A stretch of 34,378 nt of DNA from Desulfobacteraceae bacterium (GTDB lineage Bacteria > Desulfobacterota > Syntrophobacteria > Syntrophobacterales > Syntrophobacteraceae): positions 1 to 34,378 of the forward strand of contig JAJFVB010000142.1 in NCBI GenBank assembly GCA_021372055.1. Direction: 5' to 3'. Below, piece by piece: positions 24,434 to 32,522 of this stretch; the stretch's first letter is position 1, and every line of letters begins with the position of its first letter. The notes below the pieces were generated by a model, which worked only from the letters and a program-made list of their open reading frames with translations, ran no database searches and was not told the DNA's origin. Made by a program: the position numbers and the translations under genes.

Positions 24434-25641
24434 CAGCCCTGCTGCTTGGGCAGGATGAGGATGAAATCCGAACCGTCGCGCCGGGGTTCGTACCAGATAT
24501 CGCCCTCATGCTTCCGGATGATTTCCCGAATGAGGTAGAGCCCCATTCCAAACCCGTCCTTTTTTTCAGCCCCGTCATCGATGTGAGCGAATTTGGTGAA
24601 GAGCCTGTCCCGGTGCTCCTCCGGAATCGGCTTTCCGCTGTTGTAGACGTTGAGCCGGTAGAATGTACCGTGGTCTTCGAAGCCGAAAGCTATCATGCAG
24701 CCTTTGCCGCCGTATTTTATCGCGTTCTTGAAAAGGTTTCTGAATACCGGTTTGAGCCACATCATGTCCGTGCCGATAGGGATCTTGCCCGCGGGGATGG
24801 CCCCAAGGCGGTTGTCTATCGTGATGCCCTGCTCCTGGATGTCGTTTGAGACTTCATCCAGCACGGGGTCTATGATGTCCTGCCTGAGATCGATGATTTC
24901 ATGGTCCTTGTTCTGACGCACTTCCAGAGAGTGAGCGCGTCCGAGGCAATCCTCGGCGATTCCGATCTGGTGCCGGACACGCGCCAGCAGATCTTCCACG
25001 GTATGCCACACGGACTCGTCCATGCGGCCGAAGGAACCTCTCAGGAGGAGCTTCAGGGTGGCGGCCATGGACACGAGCGGCCCCCGGATGTCGTGGGACA
25101 TGATCATCAGCATGTTGAGTATGTTCTCGTTCAATTCCCTGATTCGTTTCTCCGACTCCGAAAGCTCCCGGTTCTGCTTCTCGGTCTCGTAATAGGCATC
25201 CTGGAGCTGCTTGAACTCGGTGATATCACGGACAAAACCCTCGCAGGAAATGGACCCGTCCTCTTCGAACCAGAGCGTGGCGGTAATGGACGCGGAAAAA
25301 ACGGCCCCGTCCTTCCTCCGCATTTCGACTTCGTAATCCTTGATGAAACCGTCGGTTTCGAGCCGCTGCCTGAACTGCAATCCGTCCCTGGGTTCGGAGA
25401 ACAGGTTCTCCACGGATTGACCCCCGAGCATGTCGTCGCGACCATCGTAGCCGAAGAGCTCAACTCCAGCCTGATTGACTTCCAGGAGTTTTCCACTCCG
25501 GCTTATAATGAAACGCATGTCCTCGGCGGAGTCAAAGAACCGTTTGTACCTGAGCGCCAGCCGATTGTAGGCGTCTCCGGCCTGGGGGTGCTCGAAACAG
25601 TGATCGGGAGGCAACAAATCCTTGTCGGTTCCTTTGGTCAT
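24433..25641 (-). CDS. PAS-domain sensor histidine kinase
   Basis: This cytoplasmic kinase of about 402 residues has a PAS domain (FDSAEDMRFIISRSGKLLEVNQAGVELFGY), a PAC segment (ASITATLWFEEDGSISCEGFVRDIT) and a coiled coil. HisKA carries the phospho-acceptor His in MIMSHDIRGPLVSM. HATPase_c has the N-box FRNLFKNAIKYGG, a YNSGKPIP box (the usual D-x-G is N-S-G) and GFGMGLYLI. No membrane segments are visible. The frame also allows a GTG start 18 bases upstream at 25659; I chose the ATG at 25641. Its stop overlaps the threonine ammonia-lyase start, and an H-box protein lies upstream. No response regulator is nearby. Confidence 0.9.
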   Translation of the reverse strand: MTKGTDKDLLPPDHCFEHPQAGDAYNRLALRYKRFFDSAEDMRFIISRSGKLLEVNQAGVELFGYDGRDDMLGGQSVENLFSEPRDGLQFRQRLETDGFIKDYEVEMRRKDGAVFSASITATLWFEEDGSISCEGFVRDITEFKQLQDAYYETEKQNRELSESEKRIRELNENILNMLMIMSHDIRGPLVSMAATLKLLLRGSFGRMDESVWHTVEDLLARVRHQIGIAEDCLGRAHSLEVRQNKDHEIIDLRQDIIDPVLDEVSNDIQEQGITIDNRLGAIPAGKIPIGTDMMWLKPVFRNLFKNAIKYGGKGCMIAFGFEDHGTFYRLNVYNSGKPIPEEHRDRLFTKFAHIDDGAEKKDGFGMGLYLIREIIRKHEGDIWYEPRRDGSDFILILPKQQG

Positions 25642-25779
25642 CGTGCATCCACCTTTCACAGCATCCTGCTGTTGGCTGACGGTCAGGGAGCATGTCCGTC
25701 AGATCGCTGCGTCTCTTGCGGAAATTTGAAACGGAAACGGGGAAGTTCACTCGGCTGGAAGCTCGATAGTCCCGGGCCC

Positions 25780-27168
25780 TCAGGTCCGTCCCCCGGATTC
25801 CAGGTCCAGCTGATCATGTTCGCAACTGCACTGGAAATCTTCCCAGGTCCCGTGCCTGAGGGATTGGAGGATCTTGGTCGCTTTCTCCTCCACTTCCGGA
25901 ATGGTAAGGACAAGGGATTTCAGCGACTTGAGCACCCGGCGTATCTGCTCCTTGTGCCTGAGCGGCAGTTCGGGATGCTCGATGAGCTGAATCACTTCGT
26001 CTATCTGGAAAAGATTGCTGGAGGTAATTTGAATGTAAGCGAGCTTGGCCCATTTCTGAGCCAGTTCGGGGCGAAGTCCGTTGATCTTCCTTGTCAGGTC
26101 CAGATTCATCCCCGTGCGCAGGGACCTGGACAGCCGCTCCAGCAGCAGGGTAATCTCATTTTTGTCCCACAGGGAGGTTTCCTCCAGGAACCTCTCCCAG
26201 CGCGGATAAATCTTATTCCTCAGCCATTCCTGCTCTTGATAGGGCGACAGGGAAAGGCGTGCAAGTTCTCTCTGCTCGTGAAGCAGTTCCTGCCCGATCA
26301 TGAACAGTTCGCCGGCCTGCGAAAGGCCCTCCGCGTTTCTGCTGAGCTGGCCGGAAAGCTCCTCCAGCAAGGGCCCCTTCCACTCCAGGCCCGGTACCTG
26401 CGTCTGGAGGAAATGCTCCCAGTCCTCCCGCAGAATGGATATCTGTGCGTTGATAGCCGAAAAGACAAACCCGAGCTTAACAAGGGTATTGCGCAGTTCA
26501 TGGGCAAGGATCTCGCAGCTTTGAAGCCGATGGCGCGCAAAGTCCTTCCGCGCCCGGTTCAGGGTTTCCCGATAGTACAGGGAGAGCATCTCCGCCCCGA
26601 GGCTTTGGGACAGTTCGCGGATTACCCGCGTGGAACGGTCGCCCCGTTTGAGCGCGTTCGGCTGAAAGTGGATTTTTATCACCGCGGCCACAACGTATTC
26701 GGAGTCCTGCCAGATCGGATTCCCGCTCCAATCCGTGGGGTAGACGATCTGATCGGATTCGCCGTAAAGGCTCTTCTTGCTGACAAGCACCGGTTCCATG
26801 TGATAGACGTCTTCGGGCTCGTCGGCCAGTTGTTTCCTTACGCTTCGCCTGTCCTCCTGGGGGTTGTCGGCCGTCCAGCTCAGTTGCCTCTCAACGCACC
26901 AGCCCATCGCCTCGAGCACGCGCCCAGGCTGATCGCGGTAATCCGTCCAGTTTTTCCCGGGAGGATTGTAGTCCGAAACTGCCGGGAGCCCCCATTCTAT
27001 CTCATCGGAATCAGCGAGCCTGATCCCCGACATTACACGCACCACTCGCAGGCCGGGCATGAGGCCGACCCTGTAAATCGTTCCCTTATTCGCGACGTCG
27101 AGGCAGGCAAGGATTGTCTTAATCATGGTTTTGCAGGTGGAAATCAGGACTTCGTCTATATTATCCAT
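25780..27168 (-). CDS. Unrecognised protein with a histidine-kinase-like H-box but no ATPase domain
   Basis: This 462-residue protein is not from a family I recognise. Residues 1-200 are mixed alpha/beta and read like a sensory GAF-type domain (IYRVGLMPGLRVVRVMSGI, EYVVAAVIKIHFQPNALKRGD). Around residue 223 is SCEILAHELRNTLVKLGFVFSAI, which strongly resembles a HisKA H-box (H-E-L-R-N-T-L). What follows is about 220 residues of charged helix with none of the N, G1 or G2 boxes of HATPase_c. The C-terminus (QLIEHPELPLRHKEQIRRVL) is also helical. It may be a dimerising phosphotransfer or scaffold partner for the kinase encoded 138 bases downstream; that is inference. The start at ATG 27168 has GGAG and GAGG upstream. 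Confidence 0.8.
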   Translation of the reverse strand: MDNIDEVLISTCKTMIKTILACLDVANKGTIYRVGLMPGLRVVRVMSGIRLADSDEIEWGLPAVSDYNPPGKNWTDYRDQPGRVLEAMGWCVERQLSWTADNPQEDRRSVRKQLADEPEDVYHMEPVLVSKKSLYGESDQIVYPTDWSGNPIWQDSEYVVAAVIKIHFQPNALKRGDRSTRVIRELSQSLGAEMLSLYYRETLNRARKDFARHRLQSCEILAHELRNTLVKLGFVFSAINAQISILREDWEHFLQTQVPGLEWKGPLLEELSGQLSRNAEGLSQAGELFMIGQELLHEQRELARLSLSPYQEQEWLRNKIYPRWERFLEETSLWDKNEITLLLERLSRSLRTGMNLDLTRKINGLRPELAQKWAKLAYIQITSSNLFQIDEVIQLIEHPELPLRHKEQIRRVLKSLKSLVLTIPEVEEKATKILQSLRHGTWEDFQCSCEHDQLDLESGGRT

Positions 27169-27374
27169 GCCTCGCTCCAGGAAATAACTCAGAGGCGAAG
27201 AAAAACGCCCTCCCCCCGAGACGGCGCCAAAATCGGCCGCCCTGCGCCGTTGCGTTCCGATACTAAAGTAGTAATGCATACTTATCAAGTTTATCATTCA
27301 AGAGCGACAATGTGATTGCTGATTTTTCATTATCGGCGGCGAAGGGCGAATTTTTCCTTCCCGCTTCAAATTAT

Positions 27375-27402
27375 TTGACTCCGCGTGTTCCGATGGTATT
27401 TT
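27375..27402 (+). promoter_or_regulatory. Candidate sigma-70 promoter for the lone ABC ATPase
   Basis: TTGACT (27375-27380), a 16-base spacer and TATTTT (27397-27402) sit in a markedly AT-rich stretch of the divergent gap between the H-box protein and the ABC ATPase. If used, initiation is near 27410, which puts the real start codon of the ATPase downstream. I saw no other feature between 27169 and 27497. Confidence 0.38.
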
Positions 27403-27497
27403 GGGGTATTAAGAAATGCGCGAATAACTGCAAAAAAAAGCATACCGACGGCAAGAACGGAACTCAAAGCGCCAACCCGACATTGTGCAGGTCCGAT

Positions 27498-28214
27498 TTG
27501 GAACCATTGCTCGTTGCCAGAAATCTGCGGCGGATGAATACCTCCAGGGAGATATTCAATATTGAGAGCTTCTCCCTGATGCGAGGGGAAGCGGTCGCGC
27601 TCGTCGGCCCCAACGGAGCCGGGAAGACGACGCTGCTTATGACTCTTGCACTCCTGCAGTTGCCGGATTCGGGCCAGATCGAACTGGACGGTATGACGGC
27701 CTGCCCGGATAACCTCATCCGTTTGAGGCGCCGCATGGCAGTCGTGTTTCAGGACTCGCTGCTCCTCGATATGTCCGTTCTCTCAAACCTCATGACCGCG
27801 CTTCGAATCAGAAACGTGCCCCGCAAAGAAGCCGCCGGGAGGGCTCAGAAATGGCTGGAGGTCTTCGGCGTCGGCTCGCTCGCCTCACGCCAGGCCCGCG
27901 TTCTTTCGGGCGGAGAAGCACAGAGGGTGAGCCTTGCCAGGGCGTTTTCCCTCGAACCCGATCTGCTCCTGCTGGATGAACCCTTCGCCTCCCTTGACTA
28001 TCCCACGAGGAATTCTCTGCTCCGCGACCTCGGTCAGCTTCTCAAATCGATGAAGATGACGACGCTGTTCGTGACGCACGACTACACCGAAATCCCGTTT
28101 CTTGCCGCAAAAACCGCCGTCATGTACGAAGGTTGCATCAAGAAATTCGGCCCCAACGCCGAGATTTTCGGAGAGGACTTCTTCGAAAGAAAAAGCTTCA
28201 TCCCCTGGGCCTAG
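27498..28214 (+). CDS. ABC transporter ATP-binding protein, no partner permease nearby
   Basis: The 238-residue core has every ABC motif: Walker A GPNGAGKTTLL, Q-loop VFQDSLLLDM, signature LSGGEAQRVSLARA, Walker B LLLLDEPFASLD and the switch VTHDYTE. The sequence resembles the small ATPases of molybdate/tungstate or similar anion importers, but the substrate cannot be assigned. The open frame extends upstream to 27312, yet that part is low in conserved character and overlaps the putative promoter. Family homology begins at LLVARNLRR, so I take the TTG at 27498 (AGG seven bases upstream); an ATG at 27393 is the main alternative. No permease or binding-protein gene flanks it. Confidence 0.88.
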   Translation: MEPLLVARNLRRMNTSREIFNIESFSLMRGEAVALVGPNGAGKTTLLMTLALLQLPDSGQIELDGMTACPDNLIRLRRRMAVVFQDSLLLDMSVLSNLMTALRIRNVPRKEAAGRAQKWLEVFGVGSLASRQARVLSGGEAQRVSLARAFSLEPDLLLLDEPFASLDYPTRNSLLRDLGQLLKSMKMTTLFVTHDYTEIPFLAAKTAVMYEGCIKKFGPNAEIFGEDFFERKSFIPWA

Positions 28215-28309
28215 CACTCGTACGCATTCGCGTTCAAAAATGTTCCAAAAAACGCTTTCGAAAAGCGCGGGGAGCTGCGCCCCCCACACCCACACGCCGC
28301 TTCGCGGCT

Positions 28310-28411
28310 CATTTTGGCGCTTGCGGCGGGCCGTTGGCCAGACCGCAAGCACCGGACCCGAGAGGGAGCGGGGGAAATCATTTCCCCCGCTCTTTTCCAT
28401 TAGCTCTATCT
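28310..28411 (-). repeat. Hairpin-rich dispersed repeat, copy 1
   Basis: Read on the minus strand, this block begins AGATAGAGCTAATGGAAAAG. It contains two hairpins: a 12-bp stem around TGA (28366-28392) and a GCTTGCGG/CCGCAAGC stem with an inner GGCC pairing (28319-28350). A divergent copy lies at 34283-34378 in the opposite orientation. Weaker similarity extends to about 28428, the end of the aminotransferase gene. The gap 28215-28429 holds only this repeat and a smaller GCCGCTTCGCGGC hairpin near 28296. Confidence 0.8.
28366..28396 (+). terminator. Terminator hairpin within repeat copy 1
   Basis: GAGCGGGGGAAA (28366-28377) pairs perfectly with TTTCCCCCGCTC (28381-28392) around a TCA loop and is followed by TTTT (28393-28396). 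It fits an intrinsic terminator for the plus-strand ABC ATPase, and the stem would also form in the minus-strand aminotransferase transcript. Confidence 0.65.
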
Positions 28412-28429
28412 GAATGCGATTCGGGCATC

Positions 28430-29659
28430 TTACGATCCGAACGGATTGGTCGACAGCCAGCGCTCGATACGGTCGCAAGCCTCGGAGATCTCGGAATCGG
28501 CTCCGCCGAACGATATCCGTATGTGCTGCTCGCCACCCGGCCCGAAAGCAGCGCCCGGTATCGTGATCACCCGCGCTTCCTTCATGAGCCTCAGGGCGAA
28601 AGTCATGGAATCGACTCCGGGAGCCTTGAAACGGGCCATGAGGTAGTATGCGCCGGCGGGTTTTACGTAGTCAAAAAAGTCCTTCATGCGGTCCAGCCGT
28701 TCGCAGACCAGATTGCGCCGCGATTCCAGGGCAGAACGGACCTCGTCCACGCAGTTCTGAGGTCCCCTGAGCGCGGCGAGAGCGGCATGCTGCGATACGG
28801 TGGGCGCGGCAATCGCCACCGCGTCGTGGACCTTCATGATATGGTCCAGAACGCCTTCGGAAGCGTACACGCAACCGGCGCGCCAGCCCGTCATGGCGTA
28901 TTTTTTGGAAAAACTGAAAACGGCGATGAGATTTTCCTTCAACTCCGCCACCGAGGACATGTTGAAGCAGGTCTTTCCGTCATAGACCAGAAAATCGTAG
29001 GTCTCATCGGAAATGATGAAGATGTCGCGCTCCAGTGCGAGTGAGATCAGCGCCTCAAGGTCTTTGCGGGCGAAGTTCGCACCCGTCGGATTATGAGGAT
29101 TGCAGATTACGATCGCGCGGGTTCTCGGCGTGATCGCCTCGCGGATCGCATCGACATCCAGCCCCCAGTCTGCCTTCCTGAGCGGGACGAAAACCGGTAT
29201 TCCCTCGGCCAGAAGCACCTGCTCTATATGGGAAGCATAATTCGGGGAAGGCAGGATCACCTCGTCGCCCCGGTCGACAACGGTCAGGACCGCGGCGCAG
29301 AGCCCCTCCATCGCCCCGACGGTGATGCAGAGCTCCCGGTCGGGGTCGGCCGCAATCCCACGGTCCTCGAAAAGGTGGGCGGCAACTGCCTGGCGCAACT
29401 CAGGCATTCCGGGCCCCAGTGTGTATTTCCCGCTGTGAGCGTCTTCCCGGATCACCCTGCACACGGCTTCCCGGATGTGTTCCGGGGTGGGGAAAGAGGG
29501 AATGCCCTGCCCCAGGGAAACGCAGCCGCCGATGCGGCTTGCCAGCAGCGGCATTTCCTTTATGGCCGATATCGTGATCTGGTTTACGCGCCGGCTTATG
29601 CCGCGCGTGCGGAACGTCTTCCCATCGGCCGCCAAAGCGGACCTCCCATGCGAATCCAA
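28430..29659 (-). CDS. Class I/II pyridoxal-phosphate aminotransferase (aspartate aminotransferase superfamily)
   Basis: This 409-residue fold-type I aminotransferase has SLGQGIPSFPTPEHI, YTLGPGMPELRQAVA, TVGAMEGLCAAVLTVVDRGDEVILPSPNYASH, the CNPHNPTGANF and SDETYDFLVYDG segments, and the Schiff-base lysine K252 in SFSKKYAMTGWRAG. A C-terminal RISFGG supplies the substrate-carboxylate Arg. It is of the type that acts on aromatic, aspartate or branched amino acids; specificity is not deducible. The start is a TTG at 29659 with AGGAG six bases upstream. It is the last gene of an operon with an amino-acid ABC importer and a GlcD-like oxidoreductase, suggesting it deaminates the imported substrate. 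Confidence 0.93.
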   Translation of the reverse strand: MDSHGRSALAADGKTFRTRGISRRVNQITISAIKEMPLLASRIGGCVSLGQGIPSFPTPEHIREAVCRVIREDAHSGKYTLGPGMPELRQAVAAHLFEDRGIAADPDRELCITVGAMEGLCAAVLTVVDRGDEVILPSPNYASHIEQVLLAEGIPVFVPLRKADWGLDVDAIREAITPRTRAIVICNPHNPTGANFARKDLEALISLALERDIFIISDETYDFLVYDGKTCFNMSSVAELKENLIAVFSFSKKYAMTGWRAGCVYASEGVLDHIMKVHDAVAIAAPTVSQHAALAALRGPQNCVDEVRSALESRRNLVCERLDRMKDFFDYVKPAGAYYLMARFKAPGVDSMTFALRLMKEARVITIPGAAFGPGGEQHIRISFGGADSEISEACDRIERWLSTNPFGS

Positions 29660-29669
29660 AGAATGTCTC

Positions 29670-31064
29670 CTAAAGGAAAAGTTTGTCCGGATTGAGGATC
29701 ATATTCGGATCGAAGACTCTCTTGATTTCTTTCTGAATGCGGATAACCTCCCCGGAGAGCTCCATGGGAAGAAATCTCTTCTTGACGACGCCGATCCCGT
29801 GCTCACCGGATATCGTGCCGCTCATCAGAAGCACCTTTCCCAGGACCTCTTCGATACCCTTTTCTATCCGGTCCATGCGCTCGCGCCCCTGCGCCGAGAT
29901 GTTCAGGTGGATGTTGCCGTCCCCCGCATGCCCGAAAGAGTAGATCCTGAACCCGTGCCTTTCCTCCAGATCCGGCAGGCTGTCCACGAATTCGGCGATC
30001 CTGGCGATGGGAACGACCACGTCTTCCGGAATGTAGATCTCCGAGGCGTGCTCGATGCGAAGCGACACCTGCCGACGCACTTCCCACATTTGCGAACGCT
30101 TCTGGGAATCCGGAGCAAGCAGCGCGTTGATGGCGCCCGCCTCCAGGCATATTGCCCCGATTCCCTCCATCTCCCGGTCGATCACCTGCGGGGCCCCGTC
30201 CACTTCGACGAGCAGAAAAGCGCCCGATTCCTTTACGCCTTCAAACGGCAGAAGGTCACCGACCAGATTCAGGCAGTGGCGATCCAGAAATTCCATGGCG
30301 CACGGGCAGAATCCCGCCGCCAGGACCGAACTCACCGCCTGCATGGCCGCGGAAAGATCCGCGAAGAGCACCACCATGGTCGTCACTGCGGGAGGGTTTG
30401 CAATGAGCTTGAGATAGATCCTGGTTATTATCCCCAGGGTCCCTTCCGATCCGACGAGCAGCCTGGCCAGATCGTAGCCGACCACGCCCTTGCGGGTCTG
30501 CACGCCCGTGCGCACCTTCTCGCCGTTTGCCAGAACCGCGTCGAGTCCCAGAACGTAATCGCGGGTCACGCCGTACTTGATGCAGGAAGGACCTCCCGCA
30601 TTGGTCGCGCAGTTCCCCCCGATCGAGCACGTGTCCAGGCTGGCCGGGTCGGGCGGATAGAAAAGCCCTTTGGCCTTCGCGGCCTTCTTGAGGTCCGCCG
30701 TGACGACGCCCGGCTCCGTTACCGCAAGGAGGTTTTCCGGGTCTATCTCTATAATCCGGTTCATTCCGGCCAGGGAGAGTACGAACCCGCCTCGCACCGG
30801 AACCGCGCCCCCGGCAAGCCCGGTCCCGAGGCCTCTCGGGGTTACGGGCACCCGGTACCTGTTGGCAAGGCGAAGGACCGCCTGCACCTGATCTTCATTT
30901 ACCGCCTCGACCAGGACTTCGGGAGCGCACACGGTGCTCCCGGCATCCTTGCCGAACTCCTTAAGCTTTTCCGGATCGAGAACTACCGCCTTTTCGCCCA
31001 CGGCATCGCGCAGCGATGCAAGCACCTCGGCGGTTACGGGAGAATACGGGAGGGAACCGCTCAT
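29670..31064 (-). CDS. FAD-linked oxidase, GlcD/D-lactate dehydrogenase type
   Basis: This 464-residue flavoprotein has the PCMH-type FAD domain (about 35-220): VCAPEVLVEAVNEDQVQAVL, PRGLGTGLAGGAVP, MNRIIEIDPENL, CSIGGNCATNAGGPSCIKYGVTRDYVLGLDAVLANG and LVGSEGTLGIIT. The C-terminal domain ends with the family SGTISGEHGIGVVKKRF. Such enzymes oxidise 2-hydroxy acids (glycolate, lactate, 2-hydroxyglutarate) to 2-oxo acids and pass electrons to an Fe-S partner or ETF. No GlcF or ETF gene is adjacent. It sits 6 bases after an amino-acid permease gene and 10 before the aminotransferase, so all are probably one transcript. Confidence 0.92.
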   Translation of the reverse strand: MSGSLPYSPVTAEVLASLRDAVGEKAVVLDPEKLKEFGKDAGSTVCAPEVLVEAVNEDQVQAVLRLANRYRVPVTPRGLGTGLAGGAVPVRGGFVLSLAGMNRIIEIDPENLLAVTEPGVVTADLKKAAKAKGLFYPPDPASLDTCSIGGNCATNAGGPSCIKYGVTRDYVLGLDAVLANGEKVRTGVQTRKGVVGYDLARLLVGSEGTLGIITRIYLKLIANPPAVTTMVVLFADLSAAMQAVSSVLAAGFCPCAMEFLDRHCLNLVGDLLPFEGVKESGAFLLVEVDGAPQVIDREMEGIGAICLEAGAINALLAPDSQKRSQMWEVRRQVSLRIEHASEIYIPEDVVVPIARIAEFVDSLPDLEERHGFRIYSFGHAGDGNIHLNISAQGRERMDRIEKGIEEVLGKVLLMSGTISGEHGIGVVKKRFLPMELSGEVIRIQKEIKRVFDPNMILNPDKLFL

Positions 31065-31070
31065 TGACGC

Positions 31071-31745
31071 TCAAACCTTCCGATGTTCGAAGCCCGGGAT
31101 TCTGAACCGGTCCTCAACACGCTGTAACACCCAACTCGCCACCGACACGATCAGAAGGTAGCACGCGCCCACGGCGAGGAAAACCTCGGTGTACCTGAAA
31201 CTGTGGGATGCCAGCACCTTGGCTTCGCCGGTCATCTCGATGCACGTTATCATGTATGCCAGGGAAGAGTACTTGATGAGGTATATGATCTCGTTGCCGC
31301 ATCCGGGAAGCGCCCGCCTCATGGCCTGGGGCAGGATGACCGAGACGATCATCTGCATCTTGCTGAAGCCGAGCGCCTGCGCGGCGAGCATCTGACCCGT
31401 CTTGATGGACAGGAGCGCTCCGCGGATGTATTCGGAATGGTAGGCGCCGCTGCAAAGCGAAAATCCGAGAATCGATGCGGCGACCGGCGAAAGGTAGATC
31501 CCGACGTATGGAAGCCCGAAATACCAGAAGAAGAGCTGAACGACCAGAGGGACTCCGCGGAAAAGCGTCACAAAGGCATTGGCGAGCGCCGAAAGCGTCC
31601 TGTTGCCGTAGACCCGTGCCGTGCCGACTACGATTCCGACGCACAAACCGAGAACGGCCGAAGGGACGATCAGAAGCAAACTGACCTTGAATCCCTTGAA
31701 GAGTGCGGGAAAAACCTCCGTCTGAAGAAAGGAGAGCAGTTCCAT
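31071..31745 (-). CDS. Polar amino-acid ABC transporter permease
   Basis: This 224-residue integral inner-membrane protein belongs to the HisM/GlnP family. It has an N-terminal hydrophobic segment (FKVSLLLIVPSAVLGLCVGIVVG), the family stretch TLFRGVPLVVQLFFWYFGLPYVG, and the cytoplasmic EAA-type loop AAQALGFSKMQMIVSVILPQAMRRALPGCGNE that contacts the ATPase; about five membrane spans in all. Its start overlaps the ATPase gene stop by one base (TGATG), indicating coupled translation. With the permease at 32523 it should form the heterodimeric channel of the importer. Confidence 0.94.
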   Translation of the reverse strand: MELLSFLQTEVFPALFKGFKVSLLLIVPSAVLGLCVGIVVGTARVYGNRTLSALANAFVTLFRGVPLVVQLFFWYFGLPYVGIYLSPVAASILGFSLCSGAYHSEYIRGALLSIKTGQMLAAQALGFSKMQMIVSVILPQAMRRALPGCGNEIIYLIKYSSLAYMITCIEMTGEAKVLASHSFRYTEVFLAVGACYLLIVSVASWVLQRVEDRFRIPGFEHRKV

Positions 31746-32500
31746 CAGGCGCGCTCAGCCTCGCCGTAGAGGTCGGTCACGCGGGAGCAGAACTCTCTTG
31801 TGCGCTCGCAGTCGGCGTTGGAGAGGATTTTCAACGGAGGCCCCTGTTCGACTATCAGGCCATTCTCCATGAAGATGATCTCGTCGGCCATCGCGCGCGA
31901 AAAGCCTATCTGATGGGTGGCCATGATCATTGTCATGCCGTTTGCCACAAGGTCCCTCACAACCGCGAGCACCTCTCCTATGAGTTCAGGATCGAGCGCC
32001 GAAGTCGGTTCGTCGAGGAGCATGACCTTAGGGTCCATGGCAAGCGCCCGGGCGATGGAAACCCGCTGCTTCTGCCCGCCCGAGAGTTGGGCCGGGTAAT
32101 GGTCCGCATGATTCGAGAGCCCCACCCTTTCGAGTTCGGCCATGGCCCTTTCCGTCGCAGCCTTCTTGTCCATGCCCCTAACGCGCACGAGACCGATCTT
32201 GACATTTTCAAGGGCGCTCAGATGATCGAAGAGATTGAAGTCCTGGAAAATCATGCCCACCTGCTGCCGGAAAGCATACAGGTCGCGTTTTTTCGCGTGG
32301 TTGACTTTTTTCCCCTCCAGCCACACATCTCCCTCATCCGGCATGACAAGGAAATTGAGGCACTGGAGCAGCGTGCTCTTGCCGGCCCCCGACGGTCCGA
32401 TGAGGACCTTGAGTTCACCTTTTGCAATGGAAAGCGAAATACCCTTGAGAATCTCCCTGCCACCGTAGCTTTTCTTGATGTTTTCAGCCGATAAGATCAT
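31745..32500 (-). CDS. Polar amino-acid ABC transporter ATP-binding protein (GlnQ/HisP family)
   Basis: This 251-residue peripheral ATPase has Walker A GPSGAGKSTLL, the Q-loop MIFQDFNLFDH, signature LSGGQKQRVSIARALAMDP, Walker B VMLLDEPTSALDPE and the switch MATHQIGF, the standard order in GlnQ-type subunits. I chose the ATG at 32500 (MILSAENIKKSYGG, with GGGA upstream); the same frame is open for 11 more codons to 32533 without a ribosome binding site. It is flanked by its two permease genes. Confidence 0.95.
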   Translation of the reverse strand: MILSAENIKKSYGGREILKGISLSIAKGELKVLIGPSGAGKSTLLQCLNFLVMPDEGDVWLEGKKVNHAKKRDLYAFRQQVGMIFQDFNLFDHLSALENVKIGLVRVRGMDKKAATERAMAELERVGLSNHADHYPAQLSGGQKQRVSIARALAMDPKVMLLDEPTSALDPELIGEVLAVVRDLVANGMTMIMATHQIGFSRAMADEIIFMENGLIVEQGPPLKILSNADCERTREFCSRVTDLYGEAERA

Positions 32501-32522
32501 TTTTCCCACTTTTTGCGGAATA

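Noticed and set aside
24901..27315. An 804-codon open frame on the plus strand
   Set aside because: It is antisense to the PAS kinase and the H-box protein. The kinase has unmistakable motifs, and the plus-strand translation shows none.
29475..31067. A 530-codon open frame on the plus strand
   Set aside because: It is antisense to the GlcD-like gene and has no domain-like sequence.
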